Part shown: piece by piece, positions 1-5,997 of the stretch
Layout: each line of letters opens with the position of its first letter
Position numbering within the stretch: position 1 is the first letter of the stretch
Notes under the pieces: model-generated
Told to the model about the DNA's origin: nothing
Seen by the model: the letters and a program-made list of their open reading frames with translations, nothing else
The model's database searches: none
Assembly (NCBI RefSeq): GCF_014495685.1
Contig: NZ_JACTVI010000080.1
Coordinates: 1-37,411, forward strand
From: Streptomyces sp. TRM68367
GTDB lineage: Bacteria; Actinomycetota; Actinomycetes; Streptomycetales; Streptomycetaceae
Length of the DNA stretch: 37,411 nucleotides
Direction of reading: 5' to 3'
Position numbers and translations under genes: made by a program

Positions 1-47
1 GTGCCAAGTCGCATGCCCGGTTCGGGAAGCGGCTCCGGGGAAACGGG

Positions 48-63
48 CCGGTCGGAAGACCGG
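48..63. terminator. Small hairpin upstream of the PadR gene
   Basis: CCGGTC and GACCGG pair around a GGAA loop. It lies in the 170-bp leader before the PadR gene, where no coding frame looks convincing. It may be the tail of a terminator for a gene left of the window. There is no U-tract, which is usual in Streptomyces, so the role is uncertain. Confidence 0.35.
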
Positions 64-128
64 AACCGCGCCCCGGGCCGACTTCACCAGACAGCTGGCC
101 CCAAAGGAGGTTGTCAGCTTCACGCTTC

Positions 129-164
129 CGATATATCGTTGAGGCATCGCGACAGATCAACGAT
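129..164. promoter_or_regulatory. Probable PadR operator (two nested inverted repeats)
   Basis: A perfect palindrome CGATATATCG (129-138) overlaps an 8-bp inverted repeat, ATCGTTGA (135-142) and TCAACGAT (157-164), with a 14-base spacer. The element ends about 17 bases before the PadR start codon. It is one of the few AT-rich stretches nearby. PadR proteins often bind ATAT-cored palindromes in their own promoter, so autoregulation is the simplest reading (inference). Confidence 0.6.
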
Positions 165-181
165 GGAATGGAGTGGTTGCG

Positions 182-811
182 ATGCGCACCCATGGATTCG
201 AGCATGGACATGGACACGGCGGTCCCGGCCGGCGTGGCCGGGGTGACTTCGAGGCGCTGCGTGCGGCCTTCGGTCCCTTCGGGCCGGGCGGGCCCGGGTT
301 CGGTCACGGTGGTCCTGGCGGCTTCGGGCCGGGGCCGTGGGGCGGGCGAGGACGCGGGGGACCGCGGGGCAGGGCCCGGCGCGGTGACGTACGGGCCTCG
401 ATCCTGGCCCTGCTCAAGGACCGGCCGATGCACGGCTACGAGATGATCCAGGAGATCGCCGAGCGCAGCGGCGGGGCGTGGAAGCCCAGCCCGGGTTCGG
501 TGTACCCCACTCTCCAGCTGCTGGAGGACGAGGGGCTGATCGCCAGCGAGAGCGAGGGCGGCAAGAAGTTGTTCTCGCTGACCGAGGCGGGCCGCGCGGC
601 CGCCGACGAGGGCCCCGAGGCGCCCTGGGAGGAGGCCTCGCGCGGAGTCGACTGGGAGGCGCTGAACGACATCCGTCAGGCCGGGTTCGGGCTGATGGAG
701 GCCTTCGGGCAGGTCTGGAAGACCGGCAGCAAGGAACAGCGCGAGAAGGCGCTCGCCGTCATCAACGAGTCGCGCAAGAAGCTGTATCTGATCCTGGCCG
801 ACGAGGACTGA
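182..811 (+). CDS. PadR family transcriptional regulator
   Basis: A 209-aa protein with a PadR winged-helix DNA-binding domain at about residues 70-145: the leading helix is followed by the LLKDRPMHGYEM segment and the diagnostic SPGSVYPTLQLLEDEGLI recognition region. A C-terminal helical dimerisation segment follows. The first 65 residues are a His/Gly/Arg-rich low-complexity tail (HGHGHGG, many GPGG units) seen in some actinobacterial PadR proteins; metal binding is possible but unproven. The ATG at 182 is preferred over GTG 173 because a GGAG at about 169-172 is correctly spaced for it. It probably represses its own promoter through the inverted repeats just upstream. Its other targets are unknown; the convergent SRPBCC gene does not share the promoter. 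Confidence 0.9.
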   Translation: MRTHGFEHGHGHGGPGRRGRGDFEALRAAFGPFGPGGPGFGHGGPGGFGPGPWGGRGRGGPRGRARRGDVRASILALLKDRPMHGYEMIQEIAERSGGAWKPSPGSVYPTLQLLEDEGLIASESEGGKKLFSLTEAGRAAADEGPEAPWEEASRGVDWEALNDIRQAGFGLMEAFGQVWKTGSKEQREKALAVINESRKKLYLILADED

Positions 812-876
812 TCCTCTGCCGGCACCGGTGGTCCGCTCGCTGATGGGATCCGGCTGCCTCCCCGCCGGAGGAAGGT

Positions 877-902
877 CGCCCCGCGGAGCACTCCGCGGGG
901 CG
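877..902. terminator. Bidirectional terminator hairpin
   Basis: CGCCCCGCGGAG (877-888) and CTCCGCGGGGCG (891-902) are perfect reverse complements, forming a 12-bp GC stem (11 bp allowing a 4-base loop). It sits between the convergent PadR and SRPBCC genes and can serve both. The flanking sequence lacks a U-tract, as is common for Streptomyces terminators. Confidence 0.85.
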
Positions 903-938
903 CTCGCGTGCGTACGGGCGCCGGGCCGGTCAGGCGGC

Positions 939-1367
939 TCAGGTCACCAGCCCGTCCAGCTTGCGCAGCGACTCGTTCAGGGCCGCCGTCGCCGAGTCCT
1001 TGAGCTTGCCCGCCATGATGGCCACGGCCGCGCCCGTGAACTCCCCGTCGATGCGCACCGACGTGGTGTCGCCATCGGGCGTCAGGGTGTAGCGCGTGGC
1101 CACGGTCACGCCCATCGGGCCCTGGCCGCGGATCGCGAACACCCGGGCCGGCTCCAGCTGCTCGACGGTCCACTCGACCTCCGCCGGGAAGCCCATGAGC
1201 TTCATGTTCTCCTGAAAGGTCGCACCCACGTCGAGGGAGGCGGGCCCGCCCTTCGGGAAGCTCGTGTGGGTCTCGTTCCACTCCCCGTACGAGGGCCAGT
1301 CCGTCAGCCGCGCCCAGACCTTCTCCGCGGGTGCCCCGATCCGTGCCTCCGCGCTGACTTCGGCCAT
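939..1367 (-). CDS. SRPBCC (START-like) family protein
   Basis: A 142-aa single-domain protein of the SRPBCC/polyketide-cyclase-like fold. The N-terminal strand AEARIGAPAEKVWARLTDW is the family's typical first strand plus helix. It is followed by alternating strands and a long C-terminal helix (AAVAIMAGKLKDSATAALNE) that closes the hydrophobic pocket. Such proteins bind or shape small lipophilic ligands; many Streptomyces copies are annotated as polyketide cyclase/dehydrase-like without known substrate. The ATG at 1367 is preceded by AGAGGTGG. A good promoter (TTGAAC, 17-base spacer, TACGTT) lies at 1432-1404 on the same strand. It stands alone as a transcription unit and ends in the shared terminator at 877-902. 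Confidence 0.85.
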   Translation of the reverse strand: MAEVSAEARIGAPAEKVWARLTDWPSYGEWNETHTSFPKGGPASLDVGATFQENMKLMGFPAEVEWTVEQLEPARVFAIRGQGPMGVTVATRYTLTPDGDTTSVRIDGEFTGAAVAIMAGKLKDSATAALNESLRKLDGLVT

Positions 1368-1403
1368 GCGACCACCTCTTCCGTGTCGGGCTGGGTGTCG
1401 CGG

Positions 1404-1432
1404 AACGTAGCCGCAGGGTCTGAAATGTTCAA
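1404..1432 (-). promoter_or_regulatory. Promoter of the SRPBCC gene
   Basis: Read on the minus strand: -35 TTGAAC (1432-1427), spacer of exactly 17 bases, -10 TACGTT (1409-1404), about 36 bases before the start codon. TGAAATGTTCA, which overlaps the -35 box, is a short inverted repeat (TGAA-N3-TTCA) that could be an operator. Confidence 0.6.
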
Positions 1433-1472
1433 TACTGATGAACCGTCAGGTAGTGCCGGAGCTGCCGCGGGA

Positions 1473-1735
1473 TCAGCCGACCCGCCGGATCACCGCCGCG
1501 TCGAACACGTCCCACGCGCGCGGGAAGGGGTCCTCGTCGTGTGGGTGCCGGAAGACTGGCGTGGTGCGGTGGTTGCCCTCGGGGGTGTGCGGCGAAGCGG
1601 TGTGCGCCCTTGGTGCAGGAACGTCGGGATCTCATCCGTAAGGAGGAGATCCCGGTCGGGGATGTCCACTCCCCGTGGGACGCCGAAATGCTTCGCACCG
1701 GGGATGACCCGGGCCCGAGTGGCTGATGGGGTAGG
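1473..1735 (-). pseudogene. Decayed, frameshifted minus-strand reading frame
   Basis: This 371-bp gap has no intact gene, but the minus strand carries protein-like sequence in two frames. Near 1725-1620 one frame reads RVIPGAKHFGVPRG followed by LLLTDEIPTFLHQG. From about 1615 a second frame reads HPHDEDPFPRAWDVFDAAV and ends at a TGA (1475-1473). Both have normal amino-acid composition, unlike the Arg/Pro/Ala-rich shadow frames around them. The sequence is best read as the 3' end of one gene with a frameshift near 1615; its 5' part is gone or overwritten by the next gene. I do not recognise the family. An artefact of codon bias is possible. Confidence 0.35.
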
Positions 1736-1738
1736 GGT

Positions 1739-2308
1739 GTGCAGCATCGAATCCCCCCGCAGTCGTCCCACGAGCAGGACATTCACCGACCGGAGACCGA
1801 TGCCGGGCTCAGCGACGAGCTGGCAGCGGTGGTCGCCGGTGCCCGCCGCCGGGCGGTCCGGGACGGGGACCGGCAGATCGACACGGCCCACCTGCTGCAC
1901 TCGCTCCTGGAGTCCGACCCCGAGGTGCGCGCCGTCCTCGGCGAGGGCCCGCGGATCGCCCGGGTGCTCGCCTATCTCGTGCAGCGCAGCATCGGCTATG
2001 GCTTGCGCTGGCAGGGCAGCGTCGAGGACTCCGGTGCCGTCCCGGTGGTGGCGGAGGCCGCGGGCTTCTCGCCGCTGGCCGCGGCCTCGATGGGGTACGC
2101 CGGTGAGCGCGCCGCCCGCGACGGGCGTGCCCGGGCCCGCGGCGTCGACCTGCTCGCGGCGATCATGGTCGACCCGCAGGCGCGCGCCGTCGAGGTGCTC
2201 GACCGGGCCGGGATCGACGCGCACGAGGTGTTCGCCCGGACCGGCAAGCAGGAGTTCCCGGACCGCCCGAGCCCTCAGGAGTACGTCGGCGGCAACGGCA
2301 CCGGCTGA
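1739..2308 (+). CDS. Clp N-terminal (Clp-N repeat) domain protein
   Basis: A 189-aa protein with the Clp-N alpha-helical repeat. Residues about 20-75 (ELAAVVAGARRRAVRDGDRQIDTAHLLHSLLES) match the first ClpA/ClpC N-repeat, and a degenerate second repeat follows (FSPLAAASMGYAGERAARDGRARARGVDLLAAIM). There is no AAA+ ATPase module, so it cannot be a Clp chaperone itself. Proteins of this kind are common in Streptomyces and may act as adaptor or decoy domains for Clp proteases, but no function is established. The GTG at 1739 follows a weak purine run (GGGGTAGGGG). A later start is possible because the first 18 residues are not conserved-looking. Confidence 0.8.
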   Translation: MQHRIPPQSSHEQDIHRPETDAGLSDELAAVVAGARRRAVRDGDRQIDTAHLLHSLLESDPEVRAVLGEGPRIARVLAYLVQRSIGYGLRWQGSVEDSGAVPVVAEAAGFSPLAAASMGYAGERAARDGRARARGVDLLAAIMVDPQARAVEVLDRAGIDAHEVFARTGKQEFPDRPSPQEYVGGNGTG

Positions 2309-2362
2309 GCCGGAGTAACGCCTCTGTGCCGTTCCCTGTCACCGTCCAGTCGACGAGACAGG

Positions 2363-2400
2363 TGTCATCGGGGGTGACGCTCATGTCATCGCCTGTCATC
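2363..2400. repeat. Three phased TGTCATC direct repeats
   Basis: TGTCATC occurs at 2363-2369, 2384-2390 and 2394-2400, with offsets of 21 and 10 bases, so all three lie on nearly the same DNA face. A related CCTGTC...GACAGG inverted pair (2335-2340 and 2357-2362) lies just upstream. The last repeat ends two bases before the EamA start codon. Direct 7-bp repeats at about one helical turn are typical of OmpR/PhoB-type response-regulator sites; the binding protein is unknown. Confidence 0.5.
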
Positions 2401-2402
2401 AT

Positions 2403-3407
2403 GTGCCGGTGCATACGTCGAAGAGCAGTCGGGGCAGCCGGGGCAAGGGCGTGGGGCTCGGCCTCGCGCTGGCGTCCGCGGTCGCCTTCGGGGGATCCGG
2501 AGTCGCGGCCAAACCGCTGATCGAGGCGGGCCTCGACCCGCTGCACGTGGTGTGGCTGCGGGTGGCCGGCGCGGCGCTGGTCATGCTGCCGCTCGCCGTA
2601 CGGCACCGCGCGCTGCTGCGCCGCCGCCCCGGACTGCTCGCCGGGTTCGGGCTGCTTGCCGTGGCCGGCGTCCAGGCCTGCTACTTCGCCGCTCTCTCCC
2701 GCATCCCCGTCGGGGTCGCGCTGCTCGTGGAGTATCTGGCGCCTGCCCTGGTGCTGGGCTGGGTGCGGTTCGTGCAGCGGCGGCCGGTGACGCGGGCCGC
2801 CGCGCTCGGCGTGGTCCTCGCGGTCGGCGGGCTCGCCTGTGTCGTCGAGGTCTGGTCGGGCCTCGGCTTCGACGCCCTCGGCCTGCTGCTCGCGCTCGGC
2901 GCCGCCTGCTGCCAGGTCGGCTACTTCGTCCTGTCCGACCAGGGCAGCGACGCCGGCGACGACGCGCCCGACCCGCTCGGCGTCATCGCCTACGGCCTGC
3001 TCGTCGGCGCCGCAGTGCTGACCGCCGTAGCCCGCCCCTGGACCATGGACTGGTCCGTGCTCACCGGCACCGCCACCATGAACGGCACCCCGGTCGCCGC
3101 CGTCGTCCTGCTGGCCTGGATCGTCCTGGTCGCCACGGTCCTGGCGTACGTCACCGGAATCGTCGCCGTGCGCCGCCTGTCACCGCAGGTCGCGGGCGTC
3201 GTGGCCTGCCTGGAGGCGGTCATCGCGACCGTGCTGGCCTGGATCCTGCTCGGCGAGCACCTCTCGGCGCCGCAGCTCGCGGGCGGCGCGGTGGTTCTGC
3301 TGGGCGCCTTCATCGCGCAGTCGGCGACGCCCGCGAAGGGATCGGCGCGGCCGGTGGCGAGCGGCGGGCCGGAAAGGGAGTTGTCCACGCCCGGCACCCC
3401 TGCATAG
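2403..3407 (+). CDS. EamA/DMT family transporter (first copy)
   Basis: A 334-aa inner-membrane protein with ten predicted hydrophobic segments arranged as two five-helix EamA repeats. Repeat 1 begins GLALASAVAFGGSGVAAKPL (about residue 20); repeat 2 begins near FDALGLLLALGAACCQVGYF (about 155). The last helices carry the family signature with a conserved GE (ILLGEHL) in the region around residue 285. EamA proteins are drug/metabolite exporters of small molecules such as amino acids or their analogues; the substrate is not predictable here. The GTG at 2403 lacks a clear Shine-Dalgarno, and GTG 2409 is an alternative. Its stop codon TAG (3405-3407) forms part of the -10 box of the next transcription unit, which encodes a second EamA protein. 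Confidence 0.9.
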   Translation: MPVHTSKSSRGSRGKGVGLGLALASAVAFGGSGVAAKPLIEAGLDPLHVVWLRVAGAALVMLPLAVRHRALLRRRPGLLAGFGLLAVAGVQACYFAALSRIPVGVALLVEYLAPALVLGWVRFVQRRPVTRAAALGVVLAVGGLACVVEVWSGLGFDALGLLLALGAACCQVGYFVLSDQGSDAGDDAPDPLGVIAYGLLVGAAVLTAVARPWTMDWSVLTGTATMNGTPVAAVVLLAWIVLVATVLAYVTGIVAVRRLSPQVAGVVACLEAVIATVLAWILLGEHLSAPQLAGGAVVLLGAFIAQSATPAKGSARPVASGGPERELSTPGTPA

Positions 3408-3410
3408 GGT
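3381..3410 (+). promoter_or_regulatory. Promoter driving a leaderless leader peptide
   Basis: -35 TTGTCC (3381-3386), 18-base spacer, -10 TAGGGT (3405-3410). The -10 begins with the TAG stop codon of the upstream EamA gene. An ATG follows 8 bases after the -10, the spacing seen in Streptomyces leaderless mRNAs, so transcription should start at or next to that ATG. Confidence 0.65.
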
Positions 3411-3418
3411 GCTGGATC

Positions 3419-3460
3419 ATGCATTCGGACGCACTCGTTCTTCCGCCCCCGGCCGCCTGA
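3419..3460 (+). CDS. Leaderless leader peptide upstream of EamA gene 2
   Basis: Thirteen codons encoding MHSDALVLPPPAA, ending in TGA (3458-3460). There is no room for a Shine-Dalgarno: the -10 box TAGGGT ends 8 bases upstream, so the transcript would begin at the AUG. The run LVL followed by three consecutive prolines is the kind of content that senses amino-acid supply or stalls ribosomes; polyproline translation needs EF-P. The stop codon is the loop of the first downstream hairpin. Four hairpins and 150 bases separate it from the EamA start. This is predicted from sequence layout only; a fortuitous ORF cannot be excluded. Confidence 0.55.
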   Translation: MHSDALVLPPPAA

Positions 3461-3586
3461 GGCGGGCCCTCCGGTAAGCGTGCCCGGCATGTCGCCGGGC
3501 GGAACGCCGCTGCCCGCAGACGAAGTCCGCGACCCCGCTGATCCGGGGTCACTTCCCGAACTTCCGCGCACCGCGCTGTCGTGCGC
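3451..3586 (+). promoter_or_regulatory. Hairpin array (putative attenuator) between leader peptide and EamA gene 2
   Basis: Four stems follow in order. Hairpin 1 is GGCCGCC/GGC-G-GGCC at 3451-3468, with the leader stop codon TGA as the loop. Hairpin 2 is GCCCGGC-ATGTC-GCCGGGC at 3482-3500. Hairpin 3 is GACCCCG-CTGATC-CGGGGTC at 3531-3550. Hairpin 4 is GCGCAC/GTGCGC at 3566-3571 and 3581-3586. CTCCG at 3469-3473 is complementary to the CGGAG Shine-Dalgarno of the EamA gene (3599-3603), giving a possible sequestering pair controlled by ribosome position on the leader. The pairings are visible by eye; the switching mechanism is inferred. Confidence 0.45.
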
Positions 3587-3610
3587 CGTGCGCGTCTGCG
3601 GAGAACACAC

Positions 3611-4576
3611 GTGTCGAATGCTGTCTCCGGCCTGCCCGTCGGGCGAGGCCTCCTCTATCTGATCGTCGCCGGTGCCACCTGGGGCACCGCGGGCGCCGCC
3701 GCCTCCCTGGTGTACCGCGCCAGTGACATGGGACCGGTCGCCCTGTCCTTCTGGCGCTGCGCGGCCGGGCTCGTGCTGCTGTACGCCGCCCGCCTCCTGC
3801 GCCCGCGCGCACGGACGTCCGCCGCCGAGCCGTTCGCCCGCAGGGCGCTGCGCGTCGGCGTCACCGGGATCGGGCTCGCGCTGTTCCAGACGGCCTACTT
3901 CACGGCCGTCGACGTCACCGGACTCGCCGTGGCCACCGTCGTCACCCTGGGCGCCGGACCCGTACTCATCGCGCTCGGCGCCCGGCTGACCCTGGGCGAG
4001 CGGCTCGGCACGGGCGGGACCCTCGCCGTCGCCGGCGCGCTCACCGGACTCGCCGTGCTCGTACTCGGCGGCGGGGACGCGACCGTACGCCCCTGGGGTG
4101 TGCTGCTCGCGCTGCTGTCCGCCGCCGGGTACAGCGTGATGACGCTGCTCACCCGCCGGTGGGGCCGCGACGGCGGCGTGGACGCCGCGAGCACGACCGT
4201 CGGGGCGTTCGCGGTCACGAGCCTGTGCCTGCTGCCGTTCGCCCTGGCCGAGGGGCTCGTGCCGCACACCGCCGAGCCCGCCCGGCTGCTGTGGCTGCTG
4301 GCGTACGTCGCCGCTGTCCCGACGGCCCTCGCCTACGGCCTCTACTTCGCGGGCGCGGCCGTCGTGCGGTCCGCGACAGTGTCCGTGATCATGCTGCTGG
4401 AGCCGGTGAGCGCGGCCGTGCTCGCCGTCGTCCTGCTCGGCGAACATCTCACGCCCGCCACCGTGACCGGCACCCTGCTGATGCTCGGCTCGGTCGCGGG
4501 ACTCGCCCGGGCGGAGGCGCGGGGTGCGCGGCTGGGGGCGGAGGAAGAGGAAGGGGAGGAGCCGGTACTCGTTTAA
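3611..4576 (+). CDS. EamA/DMT family transporter (second copy)
   Basis: A 321-aa ten-helix membrane protein with two EamA repeats. The first begins LYLIVAGATWGTAGAAASLVY (about residue 14) and the second near PWGVLLALLSAAGYSVMTLLTRR (about 160); the latter half ends with VVLLGEHLTPATVTGTLLMLGSVAGLARAE. It is a probable proton-coupled exporter of small metabolites in the cytoplasmic membrane. The GTG at 3611 is chosen because GGAG (3600-3603) sits 7 bases upstream and the hydrophobic domain begins soon after. It is close kin in fold, but not a tandem copy, of the EamA gene at 2403. It is converged on by the PaiB-like gene at 4628. Expression is probably controlled by the leader peptide and hairpins at 3419-3586. 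Confidence 0.9.
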   Translation: MSNAVSGLPVGRGLLYLIVAGATWGTAGAAASLVYRASDMGPVALSFWRCAAGLVLLYAARLLRPRARTSAAEPFARRALRVGVTGIGLALFQTAYFTAVDVTGLAVATVVTLGAGPVLIALGARLTLGERLGTGGTLAVAGALTGLAVLVLGGGDATVRPWGVLLALLSAAGYSVMTLLTRRWGRDGGVDAASTTVGAFAVTSLCLLPFALAEGLVPHTAEPARLLWLLAYVAAVPTALAYGLYFAGAAVVRSATVSVIMLLEPVSAAVLAVVLLGEHLTPATVTGTLLMLGSVAGLARAEARGARLGAEEEEGEEPVLV

Positions 4577-4627
4577 GGGAGCACTCGTACGAGGGAGCAC
4601 TCGGGAAGGGGGTACTTGCCCCGACCG

Positions 4628-5260
4628 TCAGGCCCCGCGGCGGCGCAGCAGGTGCTCGCGCGCCGCGCGGTCGCCTGGGCCGCCGCGGACCGCCAGCTCA
4701 GCGGCGATCCGGTCCTGCACCTGAGCGGGCTTGTTTCCGGCGTACTTGAACTTCGCCCGTACGCCTGTCACTTCCAGCCGCAGCCCACGGATGCCGGACA
4801 GCATCCTGCCGTACGGCGCCTCGCCCACCGCCGCCCGCGCGGAAGAGCCCTCCGGCTGGAAGTGGCCGACCTGGCGATTGAGGAGGTCGGCCTTGGCGGC
4901 CGGATCGTCCACGACGTGGGCGCGGCACCGGAGTTGGACGGCCGCGTAGAAGCTCGTCGGGACGCCGTGCTCGGACGGGACGTCCGGCGCGGCCTGCCAC
5001 GGTCCGGGCACGTACACGTAGTCGTCGATCACGCTCAGCAACACGTGCGGGTTCGCCTCCAGCGCCCGCCACAGCGGGTTGGGCCGCGCGAGGTGGGTGA
5101 CAGCCTCACCGCGTTCGGCCTCGTACGCGAAGTGCAGCGGCTGCACGTCCGGCGGCTCACCCGGCTGGCCGTTGACCGCGAGCTGCCCGAAGTCGTGCAC
5201 TGTCAGCCAGCGTTGCCACTCGGCGTCCTCACGGGGTGCGTCCCAGGGGTGGACCAGCAT
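4628..5260 (-). CDS. PaiB-type FMN-binding negative transcriptional regulator family protein
   Basis: A 210-aa protein of the PaiB family (FMN-binding split barrel). The N-terminal MLVHPWDAPR, the central HVLLSVIDDYVYVPGPW strand (FMN/pocket side) and the C-terminal LEVTGVRAKFKYAGNKP signature (compare KFKLSQN in B. subtilis PaiB) are all present. Despite the family name, most members are probably flavin- or cofactor-binding proteins. ATG 5260 shares its A with the TGA stop of the upstream PPOx gene (TGATG coupling); GTG 5263 in the same frame would give a 4-base overlap. Both genes are therefore one operon driven from the MocR-facing promoter, which suggests a shared role in flavin/PLP-related chemistry. 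Confidence 0.85.
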   Translation of the reverse strand: MLVHPWDAPREDAEWQRWLTVHDFGQLAVNGQPGEPPDVQPLHFAYEAERGEAVTHLARPNPLWRALEANPHVLLSVIDDYVYVPGPWQAAPDVPSEHGVPTSFYAAVQLRCRAHVVDDPAAKADLLNRQVGHFQPEGSSARAAVGEAPYGRMLSGIRGLRLEVTGVRAKFKYAGNKPAQVQDRIAAELAVRGGPGDRAAREHLLRRRGA

Positions 5261-5949
5261 CACAACACCCCCAGGTAGCCGGGGAGTTCGGCGCCGGGCG
5301 GCAGTGCGGCGTCGGCCACCGGAGTGTCGTAGCCCTTGCGCAGCGGGACCAGGCCGGCCCAGTGGGGGAGGGCGAGGTCCTCCGGTTCGTCGTTCACGCC
5401 GCCCGTGCGGACCTTGGCGGAGACCTCGTCGAGGTCGAGGCGGAGCACGGCGGTGGCGGCCAGTTCCTTGGCGTCGGCGGGCCGGCAGTCGCGCGAGCGG
5501 CCGGGTACGACGTTGTCGACCAGGGCGTCCAGGGCCGCGCTCCGCTCCTGCGGGTCGGTCACCTGACGGGCGGTGCCGTGCACCACCACGGAGCGGTAGT
5601 TGATCGAGTGGTGGAAGGCGGAGCGGGCCAGGACCAGCGCGTCGACATGCGTCACCGTCAGGCAGACCGGAAGGCCCGGATCGGCCTGGCCCGCCGCCCG
5701 CAGTGGGCGCGAGCCCGTCGAGCCGTGCACGTAGAGCCGCTCGCCGAGTCGGCCGTACAGCGTGGGCAGCACGACCGGCGCGCCGTCGCGGACGAAGCCG
5801 AGGTGGCAGACGTAGCCCTCGTCGAGGATCGCGTGCACCAGGTCCTTGTCGTACGAGGCGCGGTTCGCCGAGCGCGTCGGGACGGTGCGGTCGGTGGGCG
5901 TGTAGGCGGCGGAGGCTGCGGACTGTGACGGCTGCTGCGTCCCCTGCAT
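5260..5949 (-). CDS. Pyridoxamine 5'-phosphate oxidase-like (split-barrel) protein
   Basis: A 229-aa PPOx-fold protein of the larger Pyridox_ox_2/NimA-like type: DEGYVCHLGFVRDGAPVVLPTLYGRLGERLYVHGS is the first half of the barrel and INYRSVVVHGTARQVTD the second. It probably binds FMN or a similar cofactor, with unknown substrate. ATG 5949 is favoured over the upstream start at 5988 because GAAGGGG lies 9 bases before it and the extension overlaps the palindromic operator. It is divergent from a MocR regulator, a common pairing because MocR proteins sense PLP and often control vitamin B6-related or PPOx-like genes. It is coupled by TGATG to the PaiB-like gene downstream. Confidence 0.87.
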   Translation of the reverse strand: MQGTQQPSQSAASAAYTPTDRTVPTRSANRASYDKDLVHAILDEGYVCHLGFVRDGAPVVLPTLYGRLGERLYVHGSTGSRPLRAAGQADPGLPVCLTVTHVDALVLARSAFHHSINYRSVVVHGTARQVTDPQERSAALDALVDNVVPGRSRDCRPADAKELAATAVLRLDLDEVSAKVRTGGVNDEPEDLALPHWAGLVPLRKGYDTPVADAALPPGAELPGYLGVL

Positions 5950-5983
5950 GACTGGCGGCCCCTTCAAAACTGGCACTCTGTAT

Positions 5984-5995
5984 TGCACTAGTGCA
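5984..5995. promoter_or_regulatory. Perfect palindrome TGCACTAGTGCA between MocR and PPOx genes
   Basis: The 12-bp palindrome TGCACTAGTGCA, with flanking ATT and AT symmetry, ends two bases before the MocR ATG (5998). It lies 35 bases from the divergent PPOx start. It is the only strong symmetry in the 48-bp shared promoter, so it is the likely MocR operator controlling both directions. Confidence 0.65.
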
Positions 5996-5997
5996 TA

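Noticed and set aside
1..170. Short plus-strand frames at the window start
   Set aside because: No homology-like sequence, and they overlap the PadR promoter and operator.
2990..4600. 536-codon minus-strand frame opposite the two EamA genes
   Set aside because: Gly/Arg/Asp/Gln-rich antisense shadow; the plus strand encodes clear EamA proteins.
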